Positions 35,365-44,172 of a stretch of 63,384 bases of DNA are shown piece by piece; the stretch's first letter is position 1; every line of letters begins with the position of its first letter. The notes below the pieces were generated by a model. That model ran no database searches. It saw only the letters and a list, made by a program, of their open reading frames with translations, and had not been told where the DNA came from. Source of the stretch: Deltaproteobacteria bacterium (GTDB lineage Bacteria > Myxococcota_A > Polyangia > JACPQR01). Position numbers and translations under genes: made by a program. Where the stretch lies: NCBI GenBank assembly GCA_016190375.1, contig JACPQR010000081.1, forward strand, positions 1-63,384, given 5' to 3'.

Positions 35365-38300
35365 ATGCGTAGCTTCCTGAAGCAAGCGTTCGCGATCGTC
35401 CTCGTGCTCCTGGTGACCAGCTGCGAGGGCGGCGGGTGCTCCGGCTGCGAAGGCTGCGGGATCGAGCAGATCCCCGGCGGGTTCCCCCTGGAGAACCGGA
35501 TCGAGAACGCGGGCCAGATCCGGCTGACCTCGCACGGAATCGACTTCATAGAGGCCAACCTGGGCGAGATCATCGGGGCGGTCATGCCCGGCGGCCTGAG
35601 CTTCGCGATCCCCCAGAGCTCGATGGACCTGGCCGGGAACACGGTCGAGGTCTGCCCGAACGGCGACTGCTGGGCGGACGCCGAGCTGACGGACGTCTCG
35701 CTCGAGCCCACCAACCCCAACATCCTCGCGGTGGCCATCCGACTCATCCTTCGCACGAGGAACCTGCAGATCGGCCTGGAGGGGGGCGACATCCTCTGCG
35801 CGTTCCAGCCTCCGCTCGGGTGCTGCGACATCGACGTGGACACGACCTACGAGAACCCCGAGGACGTGGGCGTGACGCTGGACGTCGTCTTCTCCACGGA
35901 CCTGCACACGGGCTACACCAAGGTCGAGGTGAACGACCCGCAGGTCGGCGACGACCTCACCGGCGGCGACATCCAGATCTCGGCCGGGGGCGGCGGGGAC
36001 TGCGGCTGCCTCATCGACTTCCTCTGCGACCTCGTCAACATCGACTTCCTCAAGGACCTCCTGATCCCCCTCCTGGTCGACCAGCTCGGCAGCCAGCTCT
36101 CGGGCCCGATACAGGACCAGCTCTGCCGGCAGTGCCAGGACGTGGCGGCCTGCCCGAACGGCAACGGCGTCGTGTCCGCCTGCAACGACGGGACGTGCGA
36201 GTACGACGACGGGAGCTGCGTGCCGATCCTGCTCGGCATGGAAGGTCAGGCGGACCTCGGATCGCTCCTCGCGTCGGTGACGCCCGGCCTCGAGGGACGG
36301 ATGCGGTTCACCTTCGCGTCGGGCGGCGACGGCGAGGCGGGGCGCGGGCAGTTCCCGCGGGGCCTCAACCTCAACTTCTTCGGCGGGCTCGACTCCCTCG
36401 AGCACAACCGTTGCGTGCCCCTCTTGCCCCAGCCCGAGCGGCCCACGATCCCGCTCGCGACGGCGATACGCCGCGACGAGACGCCCGGCGGCTCCGACTC
36501 GATGGTCAACATCGGGATCTCGGAGGACTATCTGAACTGGTCCTCGTACGGGGTCTTCGACTCCGGGATGCTCTGCATCGGCGCGGGGGTGAGGCTCTCG
36601 CAGTCGCTCTCCACGGGCCTGTTCTCGCTCGTGTTCGCGTCGCTCGCGGACGTGGTCTACCCGGCGGAGAAGGCGCCGGTCGCCTTGCAGCTCCGGCCGC
36701 AGAACCCGCCCTTCATCGACGTGGGCTCGGGTGTCGAGGACGACCCGCTCCTCGGCGTCTTCCTCGACGACCTGATGATCGACTTCTACGCGTTCGCCGA
36801 GGACCGCTACGTGCGCTTCATGACGGTCCAGGTCGACATGGGCCTCGCGATCGACCTGGAGATCGGGCCGGACGGCATCCTGCCCGTGATCGGCGACCCC
36901 GAGATCTCGAACGTGGTCGTCACGAACAGCGAGCTGATGCAGGAGTCGCCCGAGGACATCGCCGCGGTCTTCGCGGATCTCATCGGGATCGCGGTCGGGA
37001 CGTTCCTGGGCTCGATCGAGCCCTTCCCGATCCCGGACCTCATGGGCTTCGAGCTCGACGTGCCGGAAGGCGGGATCACCCGCGTCACGGAGCTCGACTC
37101 GGACTTCCTCGCGATCTTCGCGAACCTCGCGTTCGCGGCCGACCAGGCGAGCTACGAGACCGAGACGCACGCCGAGCTGGCGGACCTGGCGATCGACCCG
37201 AGCGCCTTCGACCTCGTCCCCGGCTGGCGTGACAAGCTGCCCGTGGCCAGGCTGCGCCTGAGCTCGGAGGAGAGCGCCCGCGAGGACGTCGAGTTCAGCT
37301 ACCGGGTGGACGAGCAGACGTGGTCGCACTGGAGTCGCGAGACCGAGCCCGCGATCCGCGCGAAGAGCTTCCTCCTGCAGGGCGAGCACACGATCGAGGT
37401 GCGCTCGCGGCTCGCGGGTCAGCCGCGCACCGGCGACCGGACGCCCGCGCGCCTCGACTTCACGATCGATACGCGGCCGCCCCGCCTCGACGTCGACGTC
37501 GCCGGCTCGCGCGTGACCGCGAGCGCGGTGGACGTCGTCGCCAAGCCCGAGGAGCTCGAGTACTCCTTCCGGGTCGACGACGGCGCGTGGTCGCGCTGGA
37601 CCCAGCGGCCCTGGGTCGACGCGCCGCGAGGTGCGGCGGTCGAGGTGAGGGCGCGCGACCGGTCGGGCAACGAGTCGTCCGCTCGGGTGGATCCGAGCGG
37701 GATCATCCGAGGCCGGCCGTCGACGACCAACCCCCCGGCCTGCGAATGCGGCGCCGCGCCGGGCGCGGGCGGCGGCACGAGCACGATGTTCCTGTTCGGC
37801 CTGGGCGCTCTCCTGTGTCTGGTCGTTGCCCGCCGGCGGGCGCGGAGGTCGTGGAGGCTCCTCGCCCTCGTCCCTTTCCTGGCGACCGCCGGCGGATGTG
37901 ATTGCGCCGGCGGCGCGGGCGATGACGACGACCCCGTCGACGCCGGACCCGACTCGAGCGTGTGCGGGGACTGCGGCGACTCGTCGGAGTGCTGCGAGTC
38001 GACGGGCGAGTGCGTCGCCTCGCCGGACTACGGCTGCGACCCCGGCTATGCGTGCGATCCTGCCAGCGGCTGGGATGCCGAGGCGTGCGAGTGGGCGGAG
38101 TCCTGCGAGTGCGTTCCGCTTCCGCCGATCGACCCGGGGTTCATCGGGTCGTACACCGACTTCGCCCGGGCCGCGGACGGGACGGTCTGGGTGAGCGGGT
38201 ACGAGGAAGGCCAGCTCCGGCGCGATCCGTTCGGCGACCTCGTCGTCGGGACCTGGCAGACCGACCACGTCGAGTGGGCGATCGTCGACGGGCTGCCCGA

Positions 38301-39408
38301 GGACGGCGACATCGTCGCCGATCCGACCGGCTGGAGGGGCGGCACCGCGGACCCGGGGCCGGACGTCGGTCGCTACACGTCCCTGGTGCTCGGGCCGAAC
38401 GACTCTCCGCGGGTTGCCTACTACGACGTCACCAACGGCGACCTGAAGTTCGCCATGAACGACGATGGGACCTGGATCACGACCGTCGTGGACGAGACGG
38501 GCGACTCGGGGCGGTGGGCCTCGATGGTTGCGCTGCCCGACCTGACGCCGGCCATCGCGTACTGGGCCACGGTCCCCGACCCGGAGGCGCCCGGCCGCTT
38601 CGTCGGCAGGGCGATGTACGCCCAGGCGGACGGGCCGAATCCCGGGAGCTGGACGCGCACGGTCCTCCACCAGGTCCCGGTGCCCTGCAGGCCCTGGTAC
38701 TGCGCCGAGGGCGAGGAGTGCGCCGAGGCCGGCAACTGCTTCATTCCGGCCGAGTGCGATCCGGAGTGCGCCGACGGCGAGGCTTGCGACGCGGGAGTGT
38801 GCGTCACCACGCTCTCACCGAGCTTCATCGAGGACTGGCCCGAAGGCACGGGCCTGTACGCCTCTCTCAGGGTCGATCCCAGCGGGAACCCCGGCGTCGC
38901 CTACTACGACCACACGGACGGCGACCTGTACCGCTCGTCGTTCGACGGTGCGGCCTGGACGACCGAGCTCGTCGACGGCTTCTTCGACGGCGTCGACACC
39001 GGCGACGTCGGCCTGTCGTCGACGCTCGCGATCGACGCTGCGGGCGTCTGGCACGTCGCGTACGTCGACGGATGGTCCGAGTCGCTGATGTACCTGGCCA
39101 TCGGCGCGGGCGCGCCCGAGATCGCCGACGACGGCTTCCGCGACGACGGCCTGCACCTCGTGGGCGACGACGCCCACGTTGCGGTGGCCGAGGATGGCAC
39201 GGTGACGATCGTCTATCAGGACGCCACGGCGGGGACGCTCGAGCAGGCGACGCGAGCGCTGGACGGGGCCTGGACGCACGAGACGATCGACGGCGCGAAG
39301 GCGACGGGCTTCTTCCCCAAGCACATAGGCGACGGAACGGTCGGCTGCTACTTCCGAGATTTCCAGGCCGACCCCCCAGTCGACGGCGTCCGATTGATCA
39401 CCCCCTGA
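35365..39408 (+). CDS. Fused surface protein: MYXO-CTERM-type protein joined to a Cys-rich beta-propeller lipoprotein
   Basis: 1347 residues. A lipoprotein-type signal (FAIVLVLLVTSC) leads a first exported protein to residue 792, with Cys-rich start and end domains of bacterial-Ig-like character. Residues 793-830 are a MYXO-CTERM-like tail: CECGAAPG, a hydrophobic helix (MFLFGLGALLCLVVA) and RRRARR. With no stop, RSWRLLALVPFLATAGGC follows directly, a second lipoprotein signal with Cys845. Then come a DDDD/Cys-rich linker and blades such as SPRVAYYDVTNGDLKFAMN. No start codon lies between the TSTM methionine and Cys845, so the second half depends on the first. The cluster of Arg is probably cytoplasmic, with both halves outside. 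Confidence 0.85.
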   Translation: MRSFLKQAFAIVLVLLVTSCEGGGCSGCEGCGIEQIPGGFPLENRIENAGQIRLTSHGIDFIEANLGEIIGAVMPGGLSFAIPQSSMDLAGNTVEVCPNGDCWADAELTDVSLEPTNPNILAVAIRLILRTRNLQIGLEGGDILCAFQPPLGCCDIDVDTTYENPEDVGVTLDVVFSTDLHTGYTKVEVNDPQVGDDLTGGDIQISAGGGGDCGCLIDFLCDLVNIDFLKDLLIPLLVDQLGSQLSGPIQDQLCRQCQDVAACPNGNGVVSACNDGTCEYDDGSCVPILLGMEGQADLGSLLASVTPGLEGRMRFTFASGGDGEAGRGQFPRGLNLNFFGGLDSLEHNRCVPLLPQPERPTIPLATAIRRDETPGGSDSMVNIGISEDYLNWSSYGVFDSGMLCIGAGVRLSQSLSTGLFSLVFASLADVVYPAEKAPVALQLRPQNPPFIDVGSGVEDDPLLGVFLDDLMIDFYAFAEDRYVRFMTVQVDMGLAIDLEIGPDGILPVIGDPEISNVVVTNSELMQESPEDIAAVFADLIGIAVGTFLGSIEPFPIPDLMGFELDVPEGGITRVTELDSDFLAIFANLAFAADQASYETETHAELADLAIDPSAFDLVPGWRDKLPVARLRLSSEESAREDVEFSYRVDEQTWSHWSRETEPAIRAKSFLLQGEHTIEVRSRLAGQPRTGDRTPARLDFTIDTRPPRLDVDVAGSRVTASAVDVVAKPEELEYSFRVDDGAWSRWTQRPWVDAPRGAAVEVRARDRSGNESSARVDPSGIIRGRPSTTNPPACECGAAPGAGGGTSTMFLFGLGALLCLVVARRRARRSWRLLALVPFLATAGGCDCAGGAGDDDDPVDAGPDSSVCGDCGDSSECCESTGECVASPDYGCDPGYACDPASGWDAEACEWAESCECVPLPPIDPGFIGSYTDFARAADGTVWVSGYEEGQLRRDPFGDLVVGTWQTDHVEWAIVDGLPEDGDIVADPTGWRGGTADPGPDVGRYTSLVLGPNDSPRVAYYDVTNGDLKFAMNDDGTWITTVVDETGDSGRWASMVALPDLTPAIAYWATVPDPEAPGRFVGRAMYAQADGPNPGSWTRTVLHQVPVPCRPWYCAEGEECAEAGNCFIPAECDPECADGEACDAGVCVTTLSPSFIEDWPEGTGLYASLRVDPSGNPGVAYYDHTDGDLYRSSFDGAAWTTELVDGFFDGVDTGDVGLSSTLAIDAAGVWHVAYVDGWSESLMYLAIGAGAPEIADDGFRDDGLHLVGDDAHVAVAEDGTVTIVYQDATAGTLEQATRALDGAWTHETIDGAKATGFFPKHIGDGTVGCYFRDFQADPPVDGVRLITP

Positions 39409-39524
39409 ACCGGGGACACGCACCCCCCTCGCAACGTCGCGTGATCACGGGGTTCCTGGGGCATACCGCGCGTTTCGTTCCGCGAGCCGCACGCCGAGAA
39501 CCGACAAACCGTGATCCGTCCCCG

Positions 39525-39749
39525 CTACGCGGCCTCGTCGAACTTCCGGCGGCGCTCCTCGATCACGATGCCGATGAGCTCTTCCTTGTGGGCGACTCCG
39601 GCCTCGAGGAGGGCGCGCATGTAGCCGTCGGCGTAACCGAAGGCCCGCGCGAGCTTCTGGTGGGTGGCGCCCTCGTACTGGGCGGTGAAGACGTCGGTCA
39701 AGAGCGTGCGCAGGACGTTGACCAGCTCTGGCTTGTGTGCCGGGTCCAT
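39525..39749 (-). CDS. Small conserved-looking hypothetical protein
   Basis: 74 residues, helical: MDPAHKPELVNVLRTLLTDV at the start, then ATHQKLARAFGYADGYMRALLEAGVAHKEELIGIVIEERRRK. The middle resembles a small helix-turn-helix (QKLARAFGYADGYMRALLEAG), so a DNA-binding role is possible but not shown. GGAGG sits 7 nt before the ATG. It lies 25 bp downstream of the GAF gene's stop region on the same strand. Confidence 0.7.
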   Translation of the reverse strand: MDPAHKPELVNVLRTLLTDVFTAQYEGATHQKLARAFGYADGYMRALLEAGVAHKEELIGIVIEERRRKFDEAA

Positions 39750-39774
39750 CGAGCCTCCGTTCGAGGCACGAGGG

Positions 39775-40884
39775 TTATGGCTCCACGGGCCCTGGGGTCA
39801 ACTTTTCGGCGCCTTGCTCGAAGACGGCGGCGTTGTGGATCGCCACGGCAGCGTAGCTCGCGAAGCTCGCGAACAGCTCGAGGTCCCGATCGTCGAACGC
39901 ATCGGGCACGGGGCTTCCGGCGTCGAGGACGCCGACGAGCTCGCCGCGGATGAGCATCGGAGCCGCCATCTCCGAGCCGGTGTTCAGCTCGCCCGGGAAG
40001 TAGCGCGGGTCGCGCGAGACGTCGGGGATCCGGAGCGGCTCGCCGGTTCTGGCCACGTGGCCGGTGATCCCCTTGCCCTCGGGGATCCGCATCCCCGCGA
40101 CGCCGCCGTAACCGAGGGCGGCTCGGATCACCAGGTCCTTCGTGGCCGAATCCACGAGGAGCACCGCGCAGCGCGGCAGCTCCAGCGCCTCGCGGGCCAG
40201 CCGGAGAATCTCCTGCAGCAGCTTGTCCCGTTCGAGCACCGAGCAGAGCGCGCGGCCGACCAGGTTCAAGATCCCGAGCCGGCGCGCCTTGCGCGTGAGG
40301 AGCCGGTTCTGCTGCTCGAGCTTCTCGCGCATGCGCGCGGCGTCGACGGCCAGCGCCGCGTGCGCGGCGAAGGCCGCGAAGAGCTCGAGGTCGGCCTGGT
40401 CGAACGCGGCGACGCGCTTGGACTCCGCGTCGAGAACGCCCAGGGTGTGCCCTCCTATCCTCAGGGGCGCGGCCATCTCGGAGCGCGAGTCGCGAGCGCC
40501 TCCCTGGTAGCGCGGGTCCTTCGTCACGTCGGGCACCATGGTGGCCTCGCCCGACTCGACCACTAGCCCCGTGATCCCCTCGCCCCTGCGGGCCCGGAAC
40601 GTCGCCACCACGTCCTCGTCGTACCCCCTGGCGCGCTCGATCCTCATCACCTCGAGGTCGTCGTCGAACAGGAGGATCGCGCAGGTGCTCAGCCCGAAGA
40701 TCTCCTCCACGGCCTCGAGGATCTGGTCGAGCAGGGAGTCGAGCTCGACGGAGGTCCCCAGGAGGCGCGACGCGCGCGCCAGGAGAGCCAGCCGCCGGAC
40801 CAGTCCTTCGGTTCCTGCATCCACCTGGTCATCCTGCCCCGGCTCCCGGGGCCTTGCCAACAGTCCAGATTGGTCGGGATTCAC
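39775..40884 (-). CDS. Double GAF-domain protein
   Basis: 369 residues with two GAF domains, about 45-185 and 210-350. The pair AALGYGG...IPEGKGITGHVARTGEPLRIPDVSRDPRY and its earlier counterpart RRGEGITGLVVESGEATMVPDVTKDPRY are classic GAF ligand-pocket segments. There is no kinase, cyclase or DNA-binding output domain, so it probably acts through partner proteins or by sensing a small molecule. GTG start with AAGGGGG upstream. The tRNA-Leu gene is 30 bp upstream on the same strand and may share transcription. Confidence 0.9.
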   Translation of the reverse strand: MNPDQSGLLARPREPGQDDQVDAGTEGLVRRLALLARASRLLGTSVELDSLLDQILEAVEEIFGLSTCAILLFDDDLEVMRIERARGYDEDVVATFRARRGEGITGLVVESGEATMVPDVTKDPRYQGGARDSRSEMAAPLRIGGHTLGVLDAESKRVAAFDQADLELFAAFAAHAALAVDAARMREKLEQQNRLLTRKARRLGILNLVGRALCSVLERDKLLQEILRLAREALELPRCAVLLVDSATKDLVIRAALGYGGVAGMRIPEGKGITGHVARTGEPLRIPDVSRDPRYFPGELNTGSEMAAPMLIRGELVGVLDAGSPVPDAFDDRDLELFASFASYAAVAIHNAAVFEQGAEKLTPGPVEP

Positions 40885-40913
40885 CTGTTCCCCCTTCGCG
40901 AGCCCTCGTGTCG

Positions 40914-40998
40914 TCCTGGGGGCGGGACTCGAACCCGCACGCCGCTCGCGCGACAGCGGATTTTAAGTCCGCCGCGTCTTCCGTTCCGCCACCCCAGG
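40914..40998 (-). tRNA. tRNA-Leu (UAA)
   Basis: An 85-nt cloverleaf. The acceptor CCTGGGG pairs with CCCCAGG and the discriminator is A. The anticodon stem GCGGA/TCCGC closes loop CTTAAAA, so the anticodon is UAA. The variable arm is long, as in Leu tRNAs, and the T arm is GCGGG-TTCGAGT-CCCGC. CCA is not encoded. Confidence 0.95.
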
Positions 40999-41033
40999 CG
41001 GAACCGAAGACTAGCACACCAGCCGAAGGCTCC

Positions 41034-41384
41034 TTAGTGAGGCTCGATGAACTCGATTCCGATCACGAACCCGTCCGGGCAGCCCTTGACCCATACGACC
41101 CGGCCGTGGCCGATGAGGCCGCTCGAGCACTCGTCGTCGCCCGGCTCGATCCGGATGCAGAGGGCGTCGCCGACGGCCAGCTCCTCCTCGCAGACGAGCC
41201 GCATGCCGCCCGACGACAGATTCAGGGCCCAGGCTTCTCCGCTCGTCTTGCCGTCGAAGAGCACCTGGACGTTGACCGGCCGGCGCGCGGAGCCGCGGCG
41301 AGCCCGGAAGTCGAGGTCGACGTTCCTCCCCAGGCTCCGGAGGATCTGGGAGAGCGATCGGGGGATGTCCAGCGCGGCGTTCAC
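41034..41384 (-). CDS. PilZ-domain protein
   Basis: 116 residues from a GTG with AAGGA upstream. The PilZ features are an Arg pair (RARRGSARRPVNVQV) and LNLSSGGMRLVC, matching the RxxxR and [DN]xSxxG motifs for cyclic di-GMP binding. One domain only, with no output module. Such proteins control motility or polysaccharide in Myxococcota. It is the downstream member of two PilZ genes on this strand, with its own promoter region between them. Confidence 0.85.
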   Translation of the reverse strand: MNAALDIPRSLSQILRSLGRNVDLDFRARRGSARRPVNVQVLFDGKTSGEAWALNLSSGGMRLVCEEELAVGDALCIRIEPGDDECSSGLIGHGRVVWVKGCPDGFVIGIEFIEPH

Positions 41385-41403
41385 TTGTCCTTGGTTGCCT
41401 CGA

Positions 41404-41434
41404 TATGTAGTTAGTGCAAACGGTTGACCAACCG
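41404..41434 (-). promoter_or_regulatory. Promoter and operator-like dyad before the PilZ gene
   Basis: Minus strand: TTGGTC (41431-41426), 16 nt, TACATA (41409-41404). A perfect inverted repeat CGGTTG-AC-CAACCG (41421-41434) overlaps the -35, as a repressor site would. Further upstream (41493-41510) is a CTGGGG-TTTTT-CCCCAG-type hairpin that may end the preceding PilZ transcript. Confidence 0.5.
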
Positions 41435-41655
41435 GTTTTGTTCTAAGCGGACAGTCCCCGCTGAGGACCGGTGTCATCGGCCCGGGGGCCGACTGGGGGA
41501 AAAACCCCAGCAACTGCGCGATATTGCCGACCGAAAAGCCGACCAGCCACTGGGCGGCTCAGGGTTGCCTCCCGCCGAGGTCCCGCCCCACGGCCTGCTC
41601 CGCGTGCCGAGGTCGAACGGCCCGTTTCTGACGGGTGCCCGAAAGTCGACGGACG

Positions 41656-42303
41656 CTATCCTGTCGCGAGCTTCTCGATGCGGTGCAGATCGATGTCACC
41701 CAGCGTCACGAACTGCACGCCCATTCCCTGCGGGATCAGCTCCTGCATGTCCCGCGGCACGTCGGCAGCCACCCAGCGGACCGAGGCGGAGGCCTTGACC
41801 GCGGGCCCACCGTCCGGCAGCTCGATCCTGAGAGCGATCTCCGAGCCGGGGGTCGAGGGCTTCTCGGTGGCGACGAAGAGACCGCCCGGGCCGAGATCGA
41901 GCGCGGTCCCCTTCCCGCGGATCGACCCGTCGTCGAACTCGACGGGCAGGTAGACGGGACGGCGGGACGCACTGCGCATCGCGGGGGCCGCCTCCTCGAC
42001 GATGGCTCGGACGATGCCGGCGCTTCCCTCGTCGAGCTCCACGAACTCCAGTCCGATGCCGTTCATCTTGGAGTCCACGGCGCCCGTCTTGCCGATCCAC
42101 TTCACGCGACCGGTCCCCCGGATCGTGCGCGACTCGACCGTGACCTCGAAGCCGACCATGTGGCCGAGCGGCAGGGGCTGCTCGGCGGACAGGAGCATGC
42201 CGCCCAGGCCGACGTTGATCACGTCCGCGCCGAACGGAAGACGGCAGCGGACGGGCTCGAGCTCCTCGAGGTTGACCCGGTTGAACCGTCGCATGGGAGT
42301 CAT
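41656..42303 (-). CDS. Tandem PilZ-domain protein
   Basis: 215 residues with two PilZ-like units. The first (about 1-100) has RRFNRVNLEELEPVRCRLPF and INVGLGGMLLSA, with a degenerate second motif. The second (about 110-210) has SASRRPVYLPVEF and LDLGPGGLFVATE. The Ser of the consensus is replaced in both, so cyclic di-GMP binding may be weakened or lost. It lies upstream of the single-domain PilZ gene, so the two could act together. ATG at 42303; no strong ribosome site seen. Confidence 0.78.
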   Translation of the reverse strand: MTPMRRFNRVNLEELEPVRCRLPFGADVINVGLGGMLLSAEQPLPLGHMVGFEVTVESRTIRGTGRVKWIGKTGAVDSKMNGIGLEFVELDEGSAGIVRAIVEEAAPAMRSASRRPVYLPVEFDDGSIRGKGTALDLGPGGLFVATEKPSTPGSEIALRIELPDGGPAVKASASVRWVAADVPRDMQELIPQGMGVQFVTLGDIDLHRIEKLATG

Positions 42304-42513
42304 CTAGCGAAGGGGCTCACGCCCCCCTCGACCCCCCGTGGCCTGCGCGCGTACTCGCTCCAGCCGAGTAAATCGGCCTTCGCTCGCCCTGCTGGACTCG
42401 CCTCCACCGCGTGACGGCCTCCAACCCCGCGTGCCTCCTTGGTTGGCCCACGTCCCTGGTCCCTTCGGCCTCGGTCGCAACCGCGTCATGGACAGAAGAG
42501 AAGATACCACGGG
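42304..42513. other. Intergenic region between the tandem PilZ and patatin genes
   Basis: About 210 bp with no credible gene on either strand. It probably holds the promoter of the tandem PilZ gene, but I could not pick clear -35/-10 boxes. Confidence 0.5.
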
Positions 42514-44070
42514 TCAGATCGCCGCAGCGAGCCTGCCGCGATCGAGGGCGTCTCCGATGACCCCCCGGGCGGCGAAGGCGTCGCGCGGGTCGCGCAGGGT
42601 CAGGCCGTGCCGGGCGAAGTCACGTGAGAGCGCGTCGAAGCGCTGCCGGAGCTTGCGGACGGTCGCCTCGAACGCCACCTCCAGCACCTCGGCCCTGTAG
42701 AAGTAGCGCATCATCGTGCCAGACAGGAGCCGCGTCTCCTCGCCCTCGGGCGAGAGCTGCACGACCGCGACCTCGGGGTGGAGCTCGCGGAACTTCGCGA
42801 GCGAGCGCGCGAAGCGCGACTGCATGAACGACTTCAGCCCCTGGACGGCCTCGAAGGCGCCTCCCCTCGCCTGGACGTGGCCGGGCTCGGCGTCGACCGG
42901 GATCAGCGGATCGACGGCGATGACCAGGCCCGCGTCGTGCTCGACCGCCACCGACAGGTTCAGCGTCCGGGTGAAGCCGCCGTCGACGTAGTTCCGACCC
43001 TGGATCCGTACCGGTGCATAGAAGGGCGTGAGCGCAGCGGACGCACGCACCGCGCGCGAGATCGGGACCCCGGCGTGCCCTCGAGCGCCCAGGACCACGT
43101 GCTGGCTCGTATCCTGATCGGTGACTCCCACGTAGAGCGGGCGGCGGAGCTGGCCGAAGGCGTTGGTCATCCCGGGCCGCGTGAGCTGCCGCTCGAGGTA
43201 CGCTTCGATCCGTCGTCCGGCGAAGATCCCCGCCGGGACCGCCCTGAGCAGCGCGGCCGCCACGCGGCGGGGGCGCGGCTGTCCGGCGAGGTCGATCGCG
43301 AGCGAGAAGAGGCGTCGTCCGTACTCCCCGAGGTCGAGATCGAAGATGTCGGAGCGCGTGATGGGATCGATGCGCCCGCTTCCATCCCCGAGGCCCCTCG
43401 CCAGGTCGTCGGGTCCCACGCCATTCGCGAGGAAGGCGCCGATGAACGCCCCGGCGCTGATCCCGACGAACATGTCGAAGTCGACCACCGGCCGGTCGGG
43501 AAGGAAGGTCTCGAGCGCTCGCAGCACGCCCAGCTCGTAGATCAGCCCTTCGATCCCTCCGCCCGCGAGGCAGAGCGCGACCTTGCGCCCCTTGCCCGCG
43601 GCGGTTGCGCTCTCGATGCGGGCAAACAGCTCCGCGGGCGCGGGATCGTAGAGGACGTCCCCCACGCGCAGCCGGCCGAGCCCGAACGCGTACTCGACGG
43701 CCCGCGCGCCGGCGCCGAGAAGCACGAAGACGCCCGCGCAAGTCGCGGGGCTTCGATCGCGCATCCGCGGTACCTCGCGACCGAGCAGCTTCGTGCAGAG
43801 GAGGTACGACGGGCTCTCCTCGAACGGCGGCGCCGAGTCGCCGCGCCCCCGCTCGTCGACGACGACGATGTCGACTCCGCCCGACTCGAGGGCGCACGCC
43901 GCCTCCCCGTGGTCCGCTACGAAGCGGACCAGGTACTCCCGAGACCAGGGGGCATAGGCGCCCCGTCGCAGGAGGAGCAGCTCGCCCGGCCCGAGCTGGC
44001 GCGTGCTGCCGGCTCGCGAGACCGTGGCAGGCCCGCGGTCACCACCGCCGACGTACAGGACGGTTTCCAA
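42514..44070 (-). CDS. Patatin-like phospholipase with N-terminal receiver-like domain
   Basis: 518 residues. The patatin domain starts near residue 163: ALCLAGGGIEGLIYELGVLRAL (oxyanion Gly-rich loop), nucleophile GISAG with Ser205, and catalytic Asp363 in NYVDGGF. All catalytic elements are present, so acyl-lipid hydrolase activity is expected. The first 155 residues have a receiver-like alternation (ALESGGVDIVVVDERGRGDS) but lack a clear phospho-acceptor set, so they may be a degenerate REC domain. The start is TTG at 44070, 14 nt after TATACT. No effector system genes flank it. Confidence 0.85.
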   Translation of the reverse strand: METVLYVGGGDRGPATVSRAGSTRQLGPGELLLLRRGAYAPWSREYLVRFVADHGEAACALESGGVDIVVVDERGRGDSAPPFEESPSYLLCTKLLGREVPRMRDRSPATCAGVFVLLGAGARAVEYAFGLGRLRVGDVLYDPAPAELFARIESATAAGKGRKVALCLAGGGIEGLIYELGVLRALETFLPDRPVVDFDMFVGISAGAFIGAFLANGVGPDDLARGLGDGSGRIDPITRSDIFDLDLGEYGRRLFSLAIDLAGQPRPRRVAAALLRAVPAGIFAGRRIEAYLERQLTRPGMTNAFGQLRRPLYVGVTDQDTSQHVVLGARGHAGVPISRAVRASAALTPFYAPVRIQGRNYVDGGFTRTLNLSVAVEHDAGLVIAVDPLIPVDAEPGHVQARGGAFEAVQGLKSFMQSRFARSLAKFRELHPEVAVVQLSPEGEETRLLSGTMMRYFYRAEVLEVAFEATVRKLRQRFDALSRDFARHGLTLRDPRDAFAARGVIGDALDRGRLAAAI

Positions 44071-44172
44071 GAGTGGCCGACCGGAGTATAGGCAAGCCCC
44101 GCGACACGCCGCAACCGGTCCCTCGTCGAGCCGTCCTACATTCGAGCAGGGCCTAATGCGCCGAGCTCGCCG

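Noticed and set aside
35338..38670. A 1110-residue open frame on the minus strand opposite the fused surface protein
   Set aside because: It is an antisense shadow typical of GC-rich coding DNA. It lacks family motifs, and the plus strand has signals, Cys motifs and domains.
41385..41655. A cyclic di-GMP riboswitch upstream of the PilZ gene
   Set aside because: The conserved core elements of either riboswitch class are not visible; only a dyad and a hairpin are seen.
42304..42510. A 68-residue minus-strand frame between the PilZ and patatin genes
   Set aside because: Arg/Gly-rich with no start signals; it reads as noncoding translation.
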